Shown here: positions 1 through 10,100 of the stretch, piece by piece
Layout: the number at the start of each line of letters is the position of its first letter
Numbering within the stretch: position 1 is the first letter of the stretch
Assembly: GCA_009746045.1 (NCBI GenBank)
Contig: RPFO01001890.1
Span: 1 to 44,193, forward strand
Reading direction: 5' to 3'
Length of the DNA stretch: 44,193 nt
From: Mesostigma viride
Taxonomy: Eukaryota > Streptophyta > Mesostigmatophyceae > Mesostigmatales > Mesostigmataceae
Made by a program: the position numbers and the translations under genes
Notes under the pieces: generated by a model
Told to the model about the DNA's origin: nothing
Databases searched by the model: none
What the model saw: only the letters and a program-made list of their open reading frames with translations

Positions 1-300
1 GGGAGGGGGGAGGAGGGAGGAGGAGGGAGGGAGGGAGGGAGAGGGAGGAGGAGGGAGGAGGGAGGAGGGAGGGAGGAGGGAGGGAGGAGAGGGAGGGAGG
101 AGGAGGGAGGGGAGAGGAGGGAGGGAGGAGGGAGGAGGGAGGGGGAGGGAGGGAGGGAGGGAGGGAGGGAGGGAGGAGGGAGGGGGAGGGAGGAGGGAGG
201 GAGGGGGAGGAGGAGGAGGAGGGAGGGAGGGAGGGAGGGAGGGAGGGAGGGAGGGAGGAGGGAGGGAGGAGGGAGGAGGGAGGAGGGAGGGAGGGAGGGA
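1..300. repeat. GGGA/GGA purine-rich simple-sequence array
   Basis: The first 300 bases consist of G and A only, built from GGGA and GGA units in irregular alternation. The array ends sharply at a GCTCAGCC junction and continues beyond the left window edge. Regular runs of three or more G on one strand could form G-quadruplexes, and the polypurine/polypyrimidine strand bias could form triplex DNA; both are inferences from base composition. Confidence 0.97.
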
Positions 301-1915
301 GCTCAGCCTCCAGATTCTTAGGGTCGAGTGCTTGTTAACAGCACGCTATCGACCGAGTACAGCGGGGTTGTGCCGAACATCTCGAGTGCATCCCCTGGTT
401 GCAGGCTTATTAACCGGCCACTGCCCTTTCTCTACACACATGCGCCACCAAGCCCCATGGCATGGCGCTAAAATCTCCAGCAAAAATACTGGAATCTAGA
501 AAATAAGGTAGTAAGTAAGCTCTCTAATAATTACCCGCGTTACTTTTTTTCTAGTTACGGGGGTTGAAAGTCACAACAAGAAGACATTTTGGATGGCAGA
601 CCGCAGGCACCCCCGCACACTTATGCATCACCACATGCCCTTCAACGAGAAGAACACCGCCTGATTCTGATAAGCGGGTTACGATCACAAAAGCGGAAAG
701 GAATCATTAGTTCACATTGCAGTGACACTAGGCGCAGGGGCTGTAATAACTTCGGCTCATAATGTGAACATCGGGAACGGGCCGATAAGGCTGCGTCTTC
801 TCAACGCACATGCTATGCCGGGCGAGGAATGTGATGACGAGTACGGGCTGGCAAGTGGGGTTGTTCAGCAAGGCGAAACAAGTCTTCATGTTATTATGCG
901 CCACTTGAACAGGAACCCAAATAAAGGTTTTGTGGGCGCAACGCCTCACCTAAGGCAGACATCCAAACGATGCCGTTGACCAACCGCTAGGGAAATCGCG
1001 AGAAGGGCCACCAGCACACCCTGCCTGCTGCTGTTCAAGCAGCAAATTAAATGCTGCCGGGACGGGCCGGCGCGGCCATGAAATCTGCGAATCATGAGCT
1101 CGTTGTTGCAGTGGATGTCAACAGCCGGCTCCCCCCCGCGTCGAGCACGAAAGGCGAACAGGAATTTGAAAGCAAAAGATGACGGTCGCACGTAGCAAAC
1201 CTACCCGCCCCTGCGCAGCTTACAAGTTTATTCCAGGAACTGATCTTAATTACAACATATTTCGCCTTTTCGTCGTGCCGATTCAGATGTTGCACACACC
1301 GGTAAACCAGTCATCTAGTTACAAGAAGCGTAAAGAGGAATAAATGTAGAGGGTGCCACGAACTTGAGTGCCAGCGAGCTCGAGTCTGGCTAGTAGCATC
1401 ACAATTCAACGATGTCCTCCATGGTCGTGACTCGTGACTCGTCGCTCCAACTTGTGAAATTTGTGATCTAGGTAAACCTGTCACAGCTGTTTTTAATTTA
1501 CGCGCCAAAGCTCGCGCCAAACATGGACACAGGCGCGTAGGGCCGTAGCTGGCGCGCAATGCTCCTCGTCGGCGCAGCGCTTTGTTGGGTGCTGAAACTG
1601 CAAGTGCGGTAATGCGCCGGACCTCCGCACTCGTCCCCGCACAAGAGTTTTCTTCATCCTGGCCCGAATAGGAGCTTCCACGTCGTGGGACACATTAACC
1701 CATGGGTTAACAACAATGGCCGCTGGGCCGATGTGTATTTATGTCGCGATCACAGGTAAATGTATGATGCCTTATCAGCAAGGCTGGGTATAGGCAGTGA
1801 GCGACATGGCCGAGTGTCTAGGCCATCGTAATCATAAATTTCAGACAAGATTTATGGCTCGAAAGTTAATTGATTGCTATCAGCTACCGTACGTACTACA
1901 TCACTCTGGGCTCCA
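301..1915. other. Unassigned DNA, no supported gene
   Basis: No convincing exon is seen on either strand. Open frames are short, overlap on opposite strands and lack recognisable motifs. The sequence is mixed in composition without tandem repeats. It could be intergenic or intronic. Confidence 0.5.
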
Positions 1916-2170
1916 ATTTTGGTAAAAAGTGGGTAAATCCAGGGCAAACGCAGGGTAAAAGTTTTTGCCCGAAAGTAACAACAGGTACAGGGCATTTTTA
2001 GGGTAAAAACAGCTGAAAATTTTACCCCGTTTTTATCCACTTAGTATGCCATACGTATGCCATAAGTGTTGGGCAAAAAGGGGGTAAAGTTTTACCACAT
2101 GGTAAAAAAACGGGTAATTTCTGTTTTACCCACCACGTAATTTCGGGGAAAATTTTTGCCCACATGGCAA
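1916..2170. repeat. Degenerate GGGTAAA-rich patch
   Basis: About 250 bp in which GGGTAAA, GGGCAAA and their complements (TTTACCC, TTTGCCC) recur at irregular 15-30 bp spacing on both strands, with poly-T and poly-A runs between them. It looks like an ancient short tandem or nested repeat that has decayed. No coding frame is supported. A milder GGGTA-type patch lies at 29815-29965. Confidence 0.6.
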
Positions 2171-2242
2171 ACTATGGGAAAAGAACAATTTACCCATATT
2201 TGCCCTCGTTCCCCCCTGGACTTACCGAAGTTGGAGCCCCGA

Positions 2243-2790
2243 GTGGGTGTGGTGCAGCTCCCACCCATCAAATGACATCGGCTTGACCTGAAACTTGGAA
2301 AGTAGTTTCTGGGAGTGTGTTGCAGTGTGCCTACCAAGTTTCGGGCCAATTGGATATCATTTGAGATGGGCTGTACTCACTTCATTGCGGTACGCGAGCT
2401 AGGAGCAACTATGTTGGGGGTGTTCAACAAGCCAAAGCGGCCTGGGAGTGGCAGCCCATATCAAATGACATTCAATTGGCCTGAAACTTGGTAGGCACAC
2501 TGCAACACACTCCCAAAAACTACCTTCCAAGTTTCAGGTCAAGCCGATGTCATTTGATGGGTGGGCTGCACCACACCCACTTAATTGCGGTACGCCGGAG
2601 CAATTATGTTGGGGTGTGTTCAACAAGCCAAAGCCTGGGAGTGGCAGCCCATATCAAATGACATTCAATTGGCCTGAAACTTGGTAGGCACATTGCAGCA
2701 CACTCCGAGAAGCTGGCTGCTGGACAAGTTTCAGGTCAACCCAATGTCATTTGATGGGTGGGCTGCACCGCACCCACTTCATTGCGTTAC
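2243..2790. repeat. Three copies of a palindromic element, about 115-135 bp each
   Basis: Copies lie at about 2243-2377, 2449-2580 and 2642-2780. Each is an imperfect palindrome: an ATCAAATGACAT...CCTGAAACTTGG arm is answered by CCAAGTTTCAGG...ATGTCATTTGAT. The core of the first copy is the near-perfect reverse complement of the core of the second, while the third is in the same orientation as the second. All three are followed by a shared ACTTCATTGCGGTACGC-like tail, and copies two and three share a TGTTCAACAAGCCAAAGC leader, giving a tandem period of about 193 bp. The shape suggests a MITE-like or foldback element; no transposase and no clear target duplication is seen. Confidence 0.85.
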
Positions 2791-4813
2791 GCAAGTCACC
2801 TATCCAACTGCCATGTTAAGCCGTGAGACAACTACAACACTTTAGCGGAACATATAACAACAACGGTGCCATTATAAATTATGACATTACCAGAAATAAC
2901 GAAAATTAGAAGCTTGATCGAACGTTGGTGGTGGAGCCGGCAACGTCATATATCTCTAAAAATTAAAGCACCATGCATTGAAGAATAATTTGCCCATTTA
3001 CTTTGTCTTATATTCCCCGGGCAAAACATCAAGTGTGTTGGTTGTCCAGAGGATGGAATGCATTTAATGATGTTAAGAATAAGTAGAAGGACGTGCTGGA
3101 AATTTCCCTATACTATAGAGAAAACATCATAATAAAGCCCTGAAAAGGGCACACACTTACCCCTCCCCAACGTGGAGGGGCTTTCCTTGTTTGGATAATA
3201 CAATTCACAAGCTTAGCTACCTGCTCTGGTATAGTTTGGGGTGAGGACTATGGCCTTGCCAGCTGGCCAACTTGGGTCATGGCAAAAGATATGCACACGT
3301 CGCGCAATTAGGCCTCGATCACAGTCGAACCCACTTGTCAACAAGGCCGTTGTAGCTCTGGGACATGTTGAGTACAGGTACATCGCCCCACATGACGTAC
3401 CATATTGTTACTGTTCCAATGGTGGAATGGACCGTCCGACCTTGGCCAGACGAACAAACTCTGAAGAGGCGACATAGTGGGTGAGCAGCAGTCTCTTTGA
3501 TAGTGGGTGAGCAGCAGAAAGCCCTCTATACCGCAGCAAAAAAAATACCAGCATTGCCATCCCCACCTTCATAGTCAATGCTAGCATGGTACTTGACACG
3601 TGTCTGTGGCCTGTAGTTTCTCTTGCTGTGAAACGTGTTCCTGTTCACGTACGCAACTTTGAACTCGTGGGCCACTACGCAACCAACAACACGAACTCCA
3701 AGGTGACTGCATGCTGGGCATGGTTCAACTGCAAGCAGGCCGATAAATAGCTAGCATCGCGCTCTTCCCGCCATGGGTGCGCCTGCGCCTGCACAAAAGA
3801 CACTGGATGACCCTCGTAGAGGAAGTACACATCACCATCAGCATCGTCCATGAAAGAGCCTCTAGTAGATTCATGCGCAGCGTGCGGCAAGGGTGTGACA
3901 GCCCCCGTTTCCACTAGTAGGGCATCCAACTGCCCGTAACGAGAAGCCAATGATTCACAAGCGTGGCCTCAGGGGCATTAGAGACCCTCGCCCTAGGTAG
4001 TGACAGCCTCTATGACCCCAATCGCCCGCTCTGGACACGTAAAACTCGCTTTGCAAAGCTAGACTCCCAACCATGATGACGCAGCCTCGTGTCGTGCTGC
4101 GTGACACACTACGCAGTGCAAATTATACGTCCACATTCACACGGGGCCCTCACGCTCCGGCTCCGCTAACTTAGCATACCGGGAGACAAGCACGATCCAC
4201 ATCATCAAGCGAATGTGGATCCCTAGCATCTGCACCGCGCAAAAAGTGCACAGCGAAAATGCGCAGGAAGCGCCACAAATCCCAAGCCACAGGTGTAAGG
4301 ACATTGCCATGGAAGACATACAAACTATATGTCTCAATTAACGAACTGCAGTGTTTCCTCCATGGTCCAAGATGCCCAATGGTCAACGCACTACATCCGT
4401 GTAGGGTCGCCCAGCCTTCTCAGGCATATCCATGTTGCAAGTTACGTCTTGAGATGGCCTTTTTCTGATCGGACGTCAAGGCATGCCTCCATGGCTCCAC
4501 GCCGCGCGTCGTCGTCTCAAACAGCAATTGAAGCAGGTTTTTAACCACTCCACCCAAAAGACGATGGGCCGGCCAACCCTGGGATGATGCTCTAAGGAAA
4601 AATGAAGCCAACCATGTCAGCGATCGTAGGACGACCGTGCACCGGCCCCGCTGCTTCAGCTCGTAGACGTACCCCCAGCCAGTATCGATACAGCTTTACA
4701 CAGGTCCACGGTGTATACAAGTCGTCATCCACTTGAACTGCATCATTTGAATGCAAACGCAGCTGAGTCCACATCATAACTAACCCGGGAATCTCATCGT
4801 GCCGTTAACATAG
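2791..4813. other. Unassigned DNA, possibly decayed coding sequence
   Basis: No gene can be assembled here. Several minus-strand stretches (about 3675-3950, 4171-4386, 4592-4777) read as plausible protein for 60-90 codons but are in different frames, lack shared splice signals and match no family I recognise. They could be remnants of a mobile element or chance open frames. Confidence 0.4.
3675..3950 (-). CDS. Hypothetical open frame, weak candidate exon
   Basis: A 91-codon minus-strand frame ending in TAG, with a mixed, protein-like composition (acidic GSFMDDADGDVYFLY segment, then a Gln/His/Ala-rich segment). It is preceded by an in-frame stop a short way upstream, so if real it would be a terminal exon. 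No family is recognised. Base composition gives no strong support and a chance frame is possible. Confidence 0.2.
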   Translation of the reverse strand: MASRYGQLDALLVETGAVTPLPHAAHESTRGSFMDDADGDVYFLYEGHPVSFVQAQAHPWREERDASYLSACLQLNHAQHAVTLEFVLLVA

Positions 4814-5028
4814 ACCCGGCAAGTCATCAGCCCTAAGCCGCTGACACAGGCGACCTGGCATGCGTGTGTCCATTGTGACAAGGCAGTTTGGGAACCGGTA
4901 CCAAAATCCGAGCTGGCTGAACATGCCAAGGATTCTTGCTCCGAGTGTGGCCACATGGAAGCGTCTAAAGACAAAGCGAGTGAGGAAATTCAGGAACGGG
5001 ATCGACTTCTGTCTACCAGCCATACAAG
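4814..5028 (+). CDS. Candidate exon with two CxxC pairs (zinc-finger-like)
   Basis: An open frame of 71 codons plus two bases lies between a possible acceptor (AACATAG, ending 4813) and a donor (ACAAG then GTACAT at 5029). An in-frame stop at the acceptor means it can only be an internal or 3' exon. The peptide has CVHC at residues 18-21 and CSEC at 42-45 with a His between them, as in BED-type or zinc-ribbon folds, followed by a charged Lys/Glu helix-like tail. Zinc-finger character is inferred from spacing only. The next candidate exon (5347) is on the same strand, but the splice phases (2 versus 0) do not match directly, so another exon or error would be needed. Confidence 0.35.
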
Positions 5029-5346
5029 GTACATATATGCATGTTACATATATTCATGTATGCAATTAAGGTAGATGCACGCGGACAAGCTAACGGCAGG
5101 CTCGAGCTACCATGGTCCGGATTCTCCCCATTTCTGGCCTGCGCTGGTTGTCTCCTTGATATATGCATGTTGGCATGCAGAACTTTAAAACAAACAGCTA
5201 GAGAGATAAAAAAAATGGCTTTAGTAGGTCTTTGGAGTTGTTTGGGTGTGAGCTGTCCAGGTTTTGTAAACTCCTTACCTTTTCTTACTAACTTGAAATT
5301 GTTCTTCTTAATTACTTGCCATATGGTTGTTTTGTACGCTTCGTAG
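5029..5346. other. Probable intron or spacer with a dispersed-repeat fragment
   Basis: AT-rich, with poly-pyrimidine stretches before the acceptor at 5346. Bases 5121-5180 resemble 40968-41020 in the same orientation (shared TTCTGGCCTGCGC core and flanks), so a short dispersed repeat is present. The plus-strand open frame ending at 5346 reads through T-rich intron-like sequence and is not taken as coding. Confidence 0.4.
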
Positions 5347-5484
5347 GTGCATGTGTGGTATTATTTCGGCATCGAGAACTGCATCTTGTCAGCCTACAAG
5401 GATCCTGAGTTCGTCAACGGCGTGACTGGTCAGCCCGTTGGCCCCACCACAGGAGGCATTCCAAGGAAGCGCGTTCAATGGCAG
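5347..5484 (+). CDS. Candidate internal exon, unknown protein
   Basis: An exact 46-codon frame lies between a CTTCGTAG acceptor and a GGCAG|GTCTAG donor. It begins VHVWYYFGIENC and ends GGIPRKRVQWQ, a balanced globular-looking composition unlike the flanks. Both edges are phase 0. I do not recognise the family; a transposon-encoded protein is possible. The TAG directly after the donor fits exon-to-intron transition or a chance stop. Confidence 0.35.
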
Positions 5485-5996
5485 GTCTAGATAGTATAAT
5501 AGATCACAAGTTCAAGGGCATAGCGTCTAGTCCCCACGGCGAGGCCATAGAGTGTTAAGTGCGGATGGCGGGCAGGTGTTTTCAACCCGTTCGTATATAT
5601 TCTACTCCATGTTCGGCTTGAAGCCGAACAGAGAATCTTGAGCCATGGGTAATCTGCCGCTTCACTTGCGCAGGTTAATCGAAGAAGTTTACGCACTTGC
5701 TCATTTTGTGATACCAGGTCCCCACGAGCCATGCAAAGACATTCCAACCTTACATGCAAGTTGTAACTGATCGAGGAGATGAACCGTCTTTCTGAGCAAG
5801 GTGTTTGTGTGTCACTGTCACTTGACTCGTGGTGTCCCACCGAGGAAGCCCATAGTACTTGAGTTTCTTGCATGGTGACCGACTGGCCCGCGGGATGCAA
5901 GCCAGTTGCGTCTTTTTATGGGAACGGCAGGTGAGCGTGCTTGCGAGTATTGTCCCCCCCTGCTTGCGAGTATTGTCCCCTGTAGGGACAGCCCCG
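5485..5996. other. Spacer downstream of the TIR exon
   Basis: Lies 3' of the TIR stop codon on the minus strand, so it probably contains that transcript's 3' UTR. A 137-codon minus frame here has no motif and is not supported. The short duplicated TGCTTGCGAGTATTGTCCCC (5940-5982) is a two-copy direct repeat. Confidence 0.4.
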
Positions 5997-6517
5997 TCAC
6001 TGCCTTGGCTTCACACCAAGGCCAGCCAGGATGCCCAGCAGCTTGCGCATGGGCGCGCTGTCGACAGCGATGTCGGAGTCCTTGGTCATGGGCACGAAGA
6101 GCTTGGTGCCAAGGTTCAGGGTAACGACTCCATCCATCCACTTCTTGGGGTCCAGCAGCGCGTCCTCCATGACGATGGGCACAATGTACTTGAGGCCCTT
6201 GCGCACGGCGAAGCCAAACTCCTTGGCGCAGTTCTCATCCTCGTCTTCAACCTTCTCCATGTAGCGCCCTGTGACAAACACCAGCACCACTTTCGAGCCA
6301 CGAATGCCGTCCGCCATCTGCTTCTCCACCCTGCCATCCATTTTCTCCTCATCGAACCACGTCGTAAAGCCCAACATACCCAGCTTTTCATTGACGCGTG
6401 CGACCCGCTCGTGATTGTTGCGGCCGTGGTCGTCGCCAGCCCAGGTGTGTGTCAGGAACGCATCATACAAGCTCCCCGGCAACAAGACGGACCCTTGAAG
6501 GCTTGTACGTCCTCCTC
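5997..6517 (-). CDS. TIR-domain protein, C-terminal exon
   Basis: The minus-strand frame encodes a complete TIR domain of about 155 residues ending in TAG. It opens with YDAFLTHTW (first strand), then GRNNHERV, TWFDEEKM (BB-loop region), VVLVFVTGRYMEKV (third strand) and CAKEF, and continues to the last helix. The Glu in DEEKM sits where NADase-type TIRs such as SARM1 carry the catalytic Glu, so NAD-cleaving activity is possible; scaffold TIRs also exist. The likely 5' edge is a polypyrimidine-CTACCTGCAG acceptor ending at 6518, which gives 172 codons after two phase bases. No ATG precedes the domain in frame, so this looks like a terminal exon, not a whole gene. From the acceptor, another frame reads EEDVQAFKG before a stop, so a one-base error or real frameshift near 6490-6505 should be considered. 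It is on the same strand as the ankyrin exons at 22250-29088. Confidence 0.87.
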
Positions 6518-7120
6518 CTGCAGGTAGGACATTTTGCAGTTGGGAGCAGTAAGGATTGGTATCAAACCCATGGTATCAAAGCAAATAAGGTGCTCAAGGA
6601 TTGAAAGGATAGCTGCAGGTACTCAGATCATTGGAGTGCCAACTAAGCCTCTCAAGCGAGGCCGTGCCGGGGCCTCAAGGTTATGGCTGGACCATTTAGA
6701 CAGGTCAGAACCCCAGTGTGCGTTGGAAGTGGGGGGTTGATTTGGCGAGCCAGGCAAACTCTCACGCCATCTGCAACCACAGGCCAATATGCCCATTTTC
6801 CTTACTACAAAGAAAAAAAGTTTGTCAACAGGGGCTTACAAATGCTTGGGTGAATATTCAAGAAATGCAGGGGAGGGGGGGCTGGGTAAGTCAGAGCAAA
6901 CAATATCTGTGAGCATTTGCCAGTCCAACGGACATTGAAGGGGCTCCCCACCATTACAAAGTCCTGCGAGGTGCGACAACCCGTAGCGGCTTTGCCATAC
7001 ACCCAAACACATACACAGTGCAGGGCTCTATGGTTAGTGGTCCATAGATCGATGGGACAAAAGTGCAGGCCTGCAATAGATAAGACTCTGACTGTCGGAT
7101 CCTCAGGCCTGCCTCTGTAT
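6518..7120. other. Probable intron flanking the TIR exon
   Basis: No exon with matching phase is evident. On the minus strand there are several acceptor-like polypyrimidine-AG sites. A duplicated GGTATCAAA separated by a few bases occurs at 6558-6582. The region ends where the minisatellite begins. Confidence 0.4.
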
Positions 7121-10100
7121 TGCCGCGGTATCCACTGGTGTCAGGCAGACAGAGATGAGACGGAGAGTCATGGGGAAGGGTGCTAGCCGCGGTGTCCACT
7201 GGTGTCAGGTAGACAGAGATGAGACGGAGAGTCATGGGGAAGGATGCTAGCCACGGCATCCACTGGTGTCAGGTAGACAGAGATGAGACGGAGAATCATA
7301 AGGAACGGTGCTAGCCGCGGTGTCCACTGGTGTCAGGTAGACAGAGATGAGACGGAGATTCAAAAGGAAGGATGCTAGCCGCGGAATCCACTGGTGTCAG
7401 GTAGACAGAGATGAGACGGAGATGGCGAAGGGTGCTACCCGCGGAGTCCACTGGTGTCAGGTAGATAGAGATAAGACGGAGAATCATCAGGAAGGATGCT
7501 AGCCACGGTGTCCACCGGTGTCAGGTAGACAGAGATGAGACGGAGAATCATCAGGAAGGATGCTAGCCACGGTGTCCACCGGTGTCAGGTAGACAGAGAT
7601 GAGACGGAGAATCATAAGGAAGGGTGCTAGCCGCGGTCTCCACAGGTGTCAGGTAGACAGAGAAGAGAGAGGGAGTCATAAGGAAGGGTGCTGGCCGCGG
7701 TGTCCACTGGTGTCAGGTAGACAGAGATGAGACGGAGAATCATAAGGAAGGATGCTAGCCGCGGTATCCACAGGTGTCAGGTAGACAAAGATGAGATGGA
7801 GAATCATTATGAAGGGTGCTAGCCGCAGTGTCCACTGGTGTCAGGTAGACAGAGATGAGACGGGGAATCATAACGAAGGGTGCTGGCCGCGGTGTCCACT
7901 GGTGTCAGGTAGACAGAGATGAGACAGAGATGGGGAAGGGTGCTAGCCGCGGTGTCCACTGGTGTCAGGTAGACAGAGATGAGACAGGGAGTCATAAGGA
8001 AGGGTGCTGGCCGCGGTGTCCACTGGTGCCAGGTAGACAGAGATGAGACGGGGAATCATAAGGAAGGATGCTAGCCGCGGTGTCCACTGGTGTCAGGTAG
8101 ACAGAGATGAGAAGGAGAATCATAAGGAAGGGTGCTGGCCGCGGTGTCCACTGGTGTCAGGTAGACAGAGATGAGACGGAGTATCATAAGGAAGGTTGCT
8201 AGGCACGGTGTCCACTGGTGTCAGGTAGACAGAGATGAAACGGATCGAGATGGGGAAGGATGCTAGCCGCGGTGTCCACTGGTGTCAGGTAGACAGGGAT
8301 GAGACAGGGAATCATAAGGAACGACGCTAGCCACGGTGTCCACTGGTGTCAGGTAGACAGAGATGAGACGGAGAATCATAAGGAAGGATGCTAGCCGCGG
8401 TGTCCACTGGTGTCAGGTGGACAGAGATGAGACGGGGAATCATAAGGAAGGATGCTAGCCCCGGTGTCCACTGGTGTCAGGTAGGCAGAGATGAGACGGA
8501 ATATCATGAGGAAGGATGCTAGCCGCGGTGTCCACTGGTGCCAGGTGGACAGAGATGAGACGGAGAATCATAAGGAAGGGTGCTAGCCGCGGTGTCCACT
8601 GGTGTCAGGTAGACAGAGATGAGACGGAGTATCATAAGGAAGGGTGCTAGCCGCAGTGTCCACGGGTGTCAGGTAGACAGAGATGAGACGGGGAATCATA
8701 AGGAAGCGTGCTAGCTGCGGTGTCCACTGGTGTCAGGTAGACAGAGATGAGACGGGGATTCATAAGGAAGGGTGCTAGCCGCGGAATCCACTGGTGTCAG
8801 GTAGACAGAGATGAAACGGATCGAGATGGGGAAGGAAACTAGCCACGGTGTCAACTGGTGTCAGGTAGACAGAGATGAGACGGAGTATCATAAGGAAGGA
8901 CGCTAGCCGCGGTGTCCACTGGTGTCAGGTAGACAGAGATGAGACGGGGAATCATAAGGAAGGGTGCTAGCCGCAGTGTCCACGGGTGTCAGGTAGACAG
9001 AGATGAGACAGAGTATCATGAGGAAGGATGCTAGCCACGGTGTCCACTGGTGTCAGGTGGACAGAGATGAGACGGGGAATCATAAGGAAGGATGCTAGCC
9101 GCGGTGTCCAATGGTGTCAGGTAGACAGAGATGAGACGGAGAATCATAAGAAAGGATGCTAGCCGCGGTGTCCACTGGTGTCAGGTAGACAGAGATGAGA
9201 CGGGGAATCATAAGGAAGGGTGCTAGCCGCGGTGTCCACTGGTGTCAGGTAGACAGAGATGAGACGGGGATTCATGAGGAAGGGTGCTAGCTGCGGTGTC
9301 CACTGGTGTCAGGTAGACAGAGATGAGACGGAGTATCATAAGGAAGGACGCTAGCCGCGGTGTCCACTGGTGTCAGGTAGACAGAGATGAGACGGGGAAT
9401 CATAAGGAAGGGTGCTAGCCGCAGTGTCCACGGGTGTCAGGTAGACAGAGATGAGACAGAGTATCATGAGGAAGGATGCTAGCCACGGTGTCCACTGGTG
9501 TCAGGTGGACAGAGATGAGACGGGGAATCATAAGGAAGGATGCTAGCCGCGGTGTCCACTGGTGTCAGGTAGACAGAGATGAGACGGAGAATCATAAGAA
9601 AGGATGCTAGCCGCGGTGTCCACTGGTGTCAGGTAGACAGAGATGAGACGGAGTATCATAAGGAAGGGTGCTCGCTGCGGTGTCTACTGGTGTCAGGTAG
9701 AAAGAGATGAGACGGGGAATCATAAGGAAGGGTGCTACCCGCGGTGTCAACTGGTGTCAGGTAGACAGAGATGAGACGGGGAATCATAAGGAAGGATGCT
9801 AGCCGCGGTGTCCACTGGTGTCAGGTAGGCAGAGATGAGACGGGGAATCATAAGGAAGGGTGCTAGCCGCGGTGTCCACTGGTGTCAGGTAGACAGAGAC
9901 GAGACGGAGAATCATAAGGAAGGGTGCTAGCCGCGGTGTCCACTGGTGTCAGGTAGACAGAGATGAGACGGGGATTCATGAGGAAGGGTGCTAGCTGCGG
10001 TGTCCACTGGTGTCAGGTAGACAGAGATGAGACGGAATATCATAAGGAAGGGAGCTAGCCGCGGTGTCCACTGGTGTCAGGTAGACAGAGATGAGACGGG

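Noticed and set aside
5487-5900. 137-codon minus-strand gene
   Set aside because: No motifs, follows the TIR stop codon, and its composition is like untranslated sequence.
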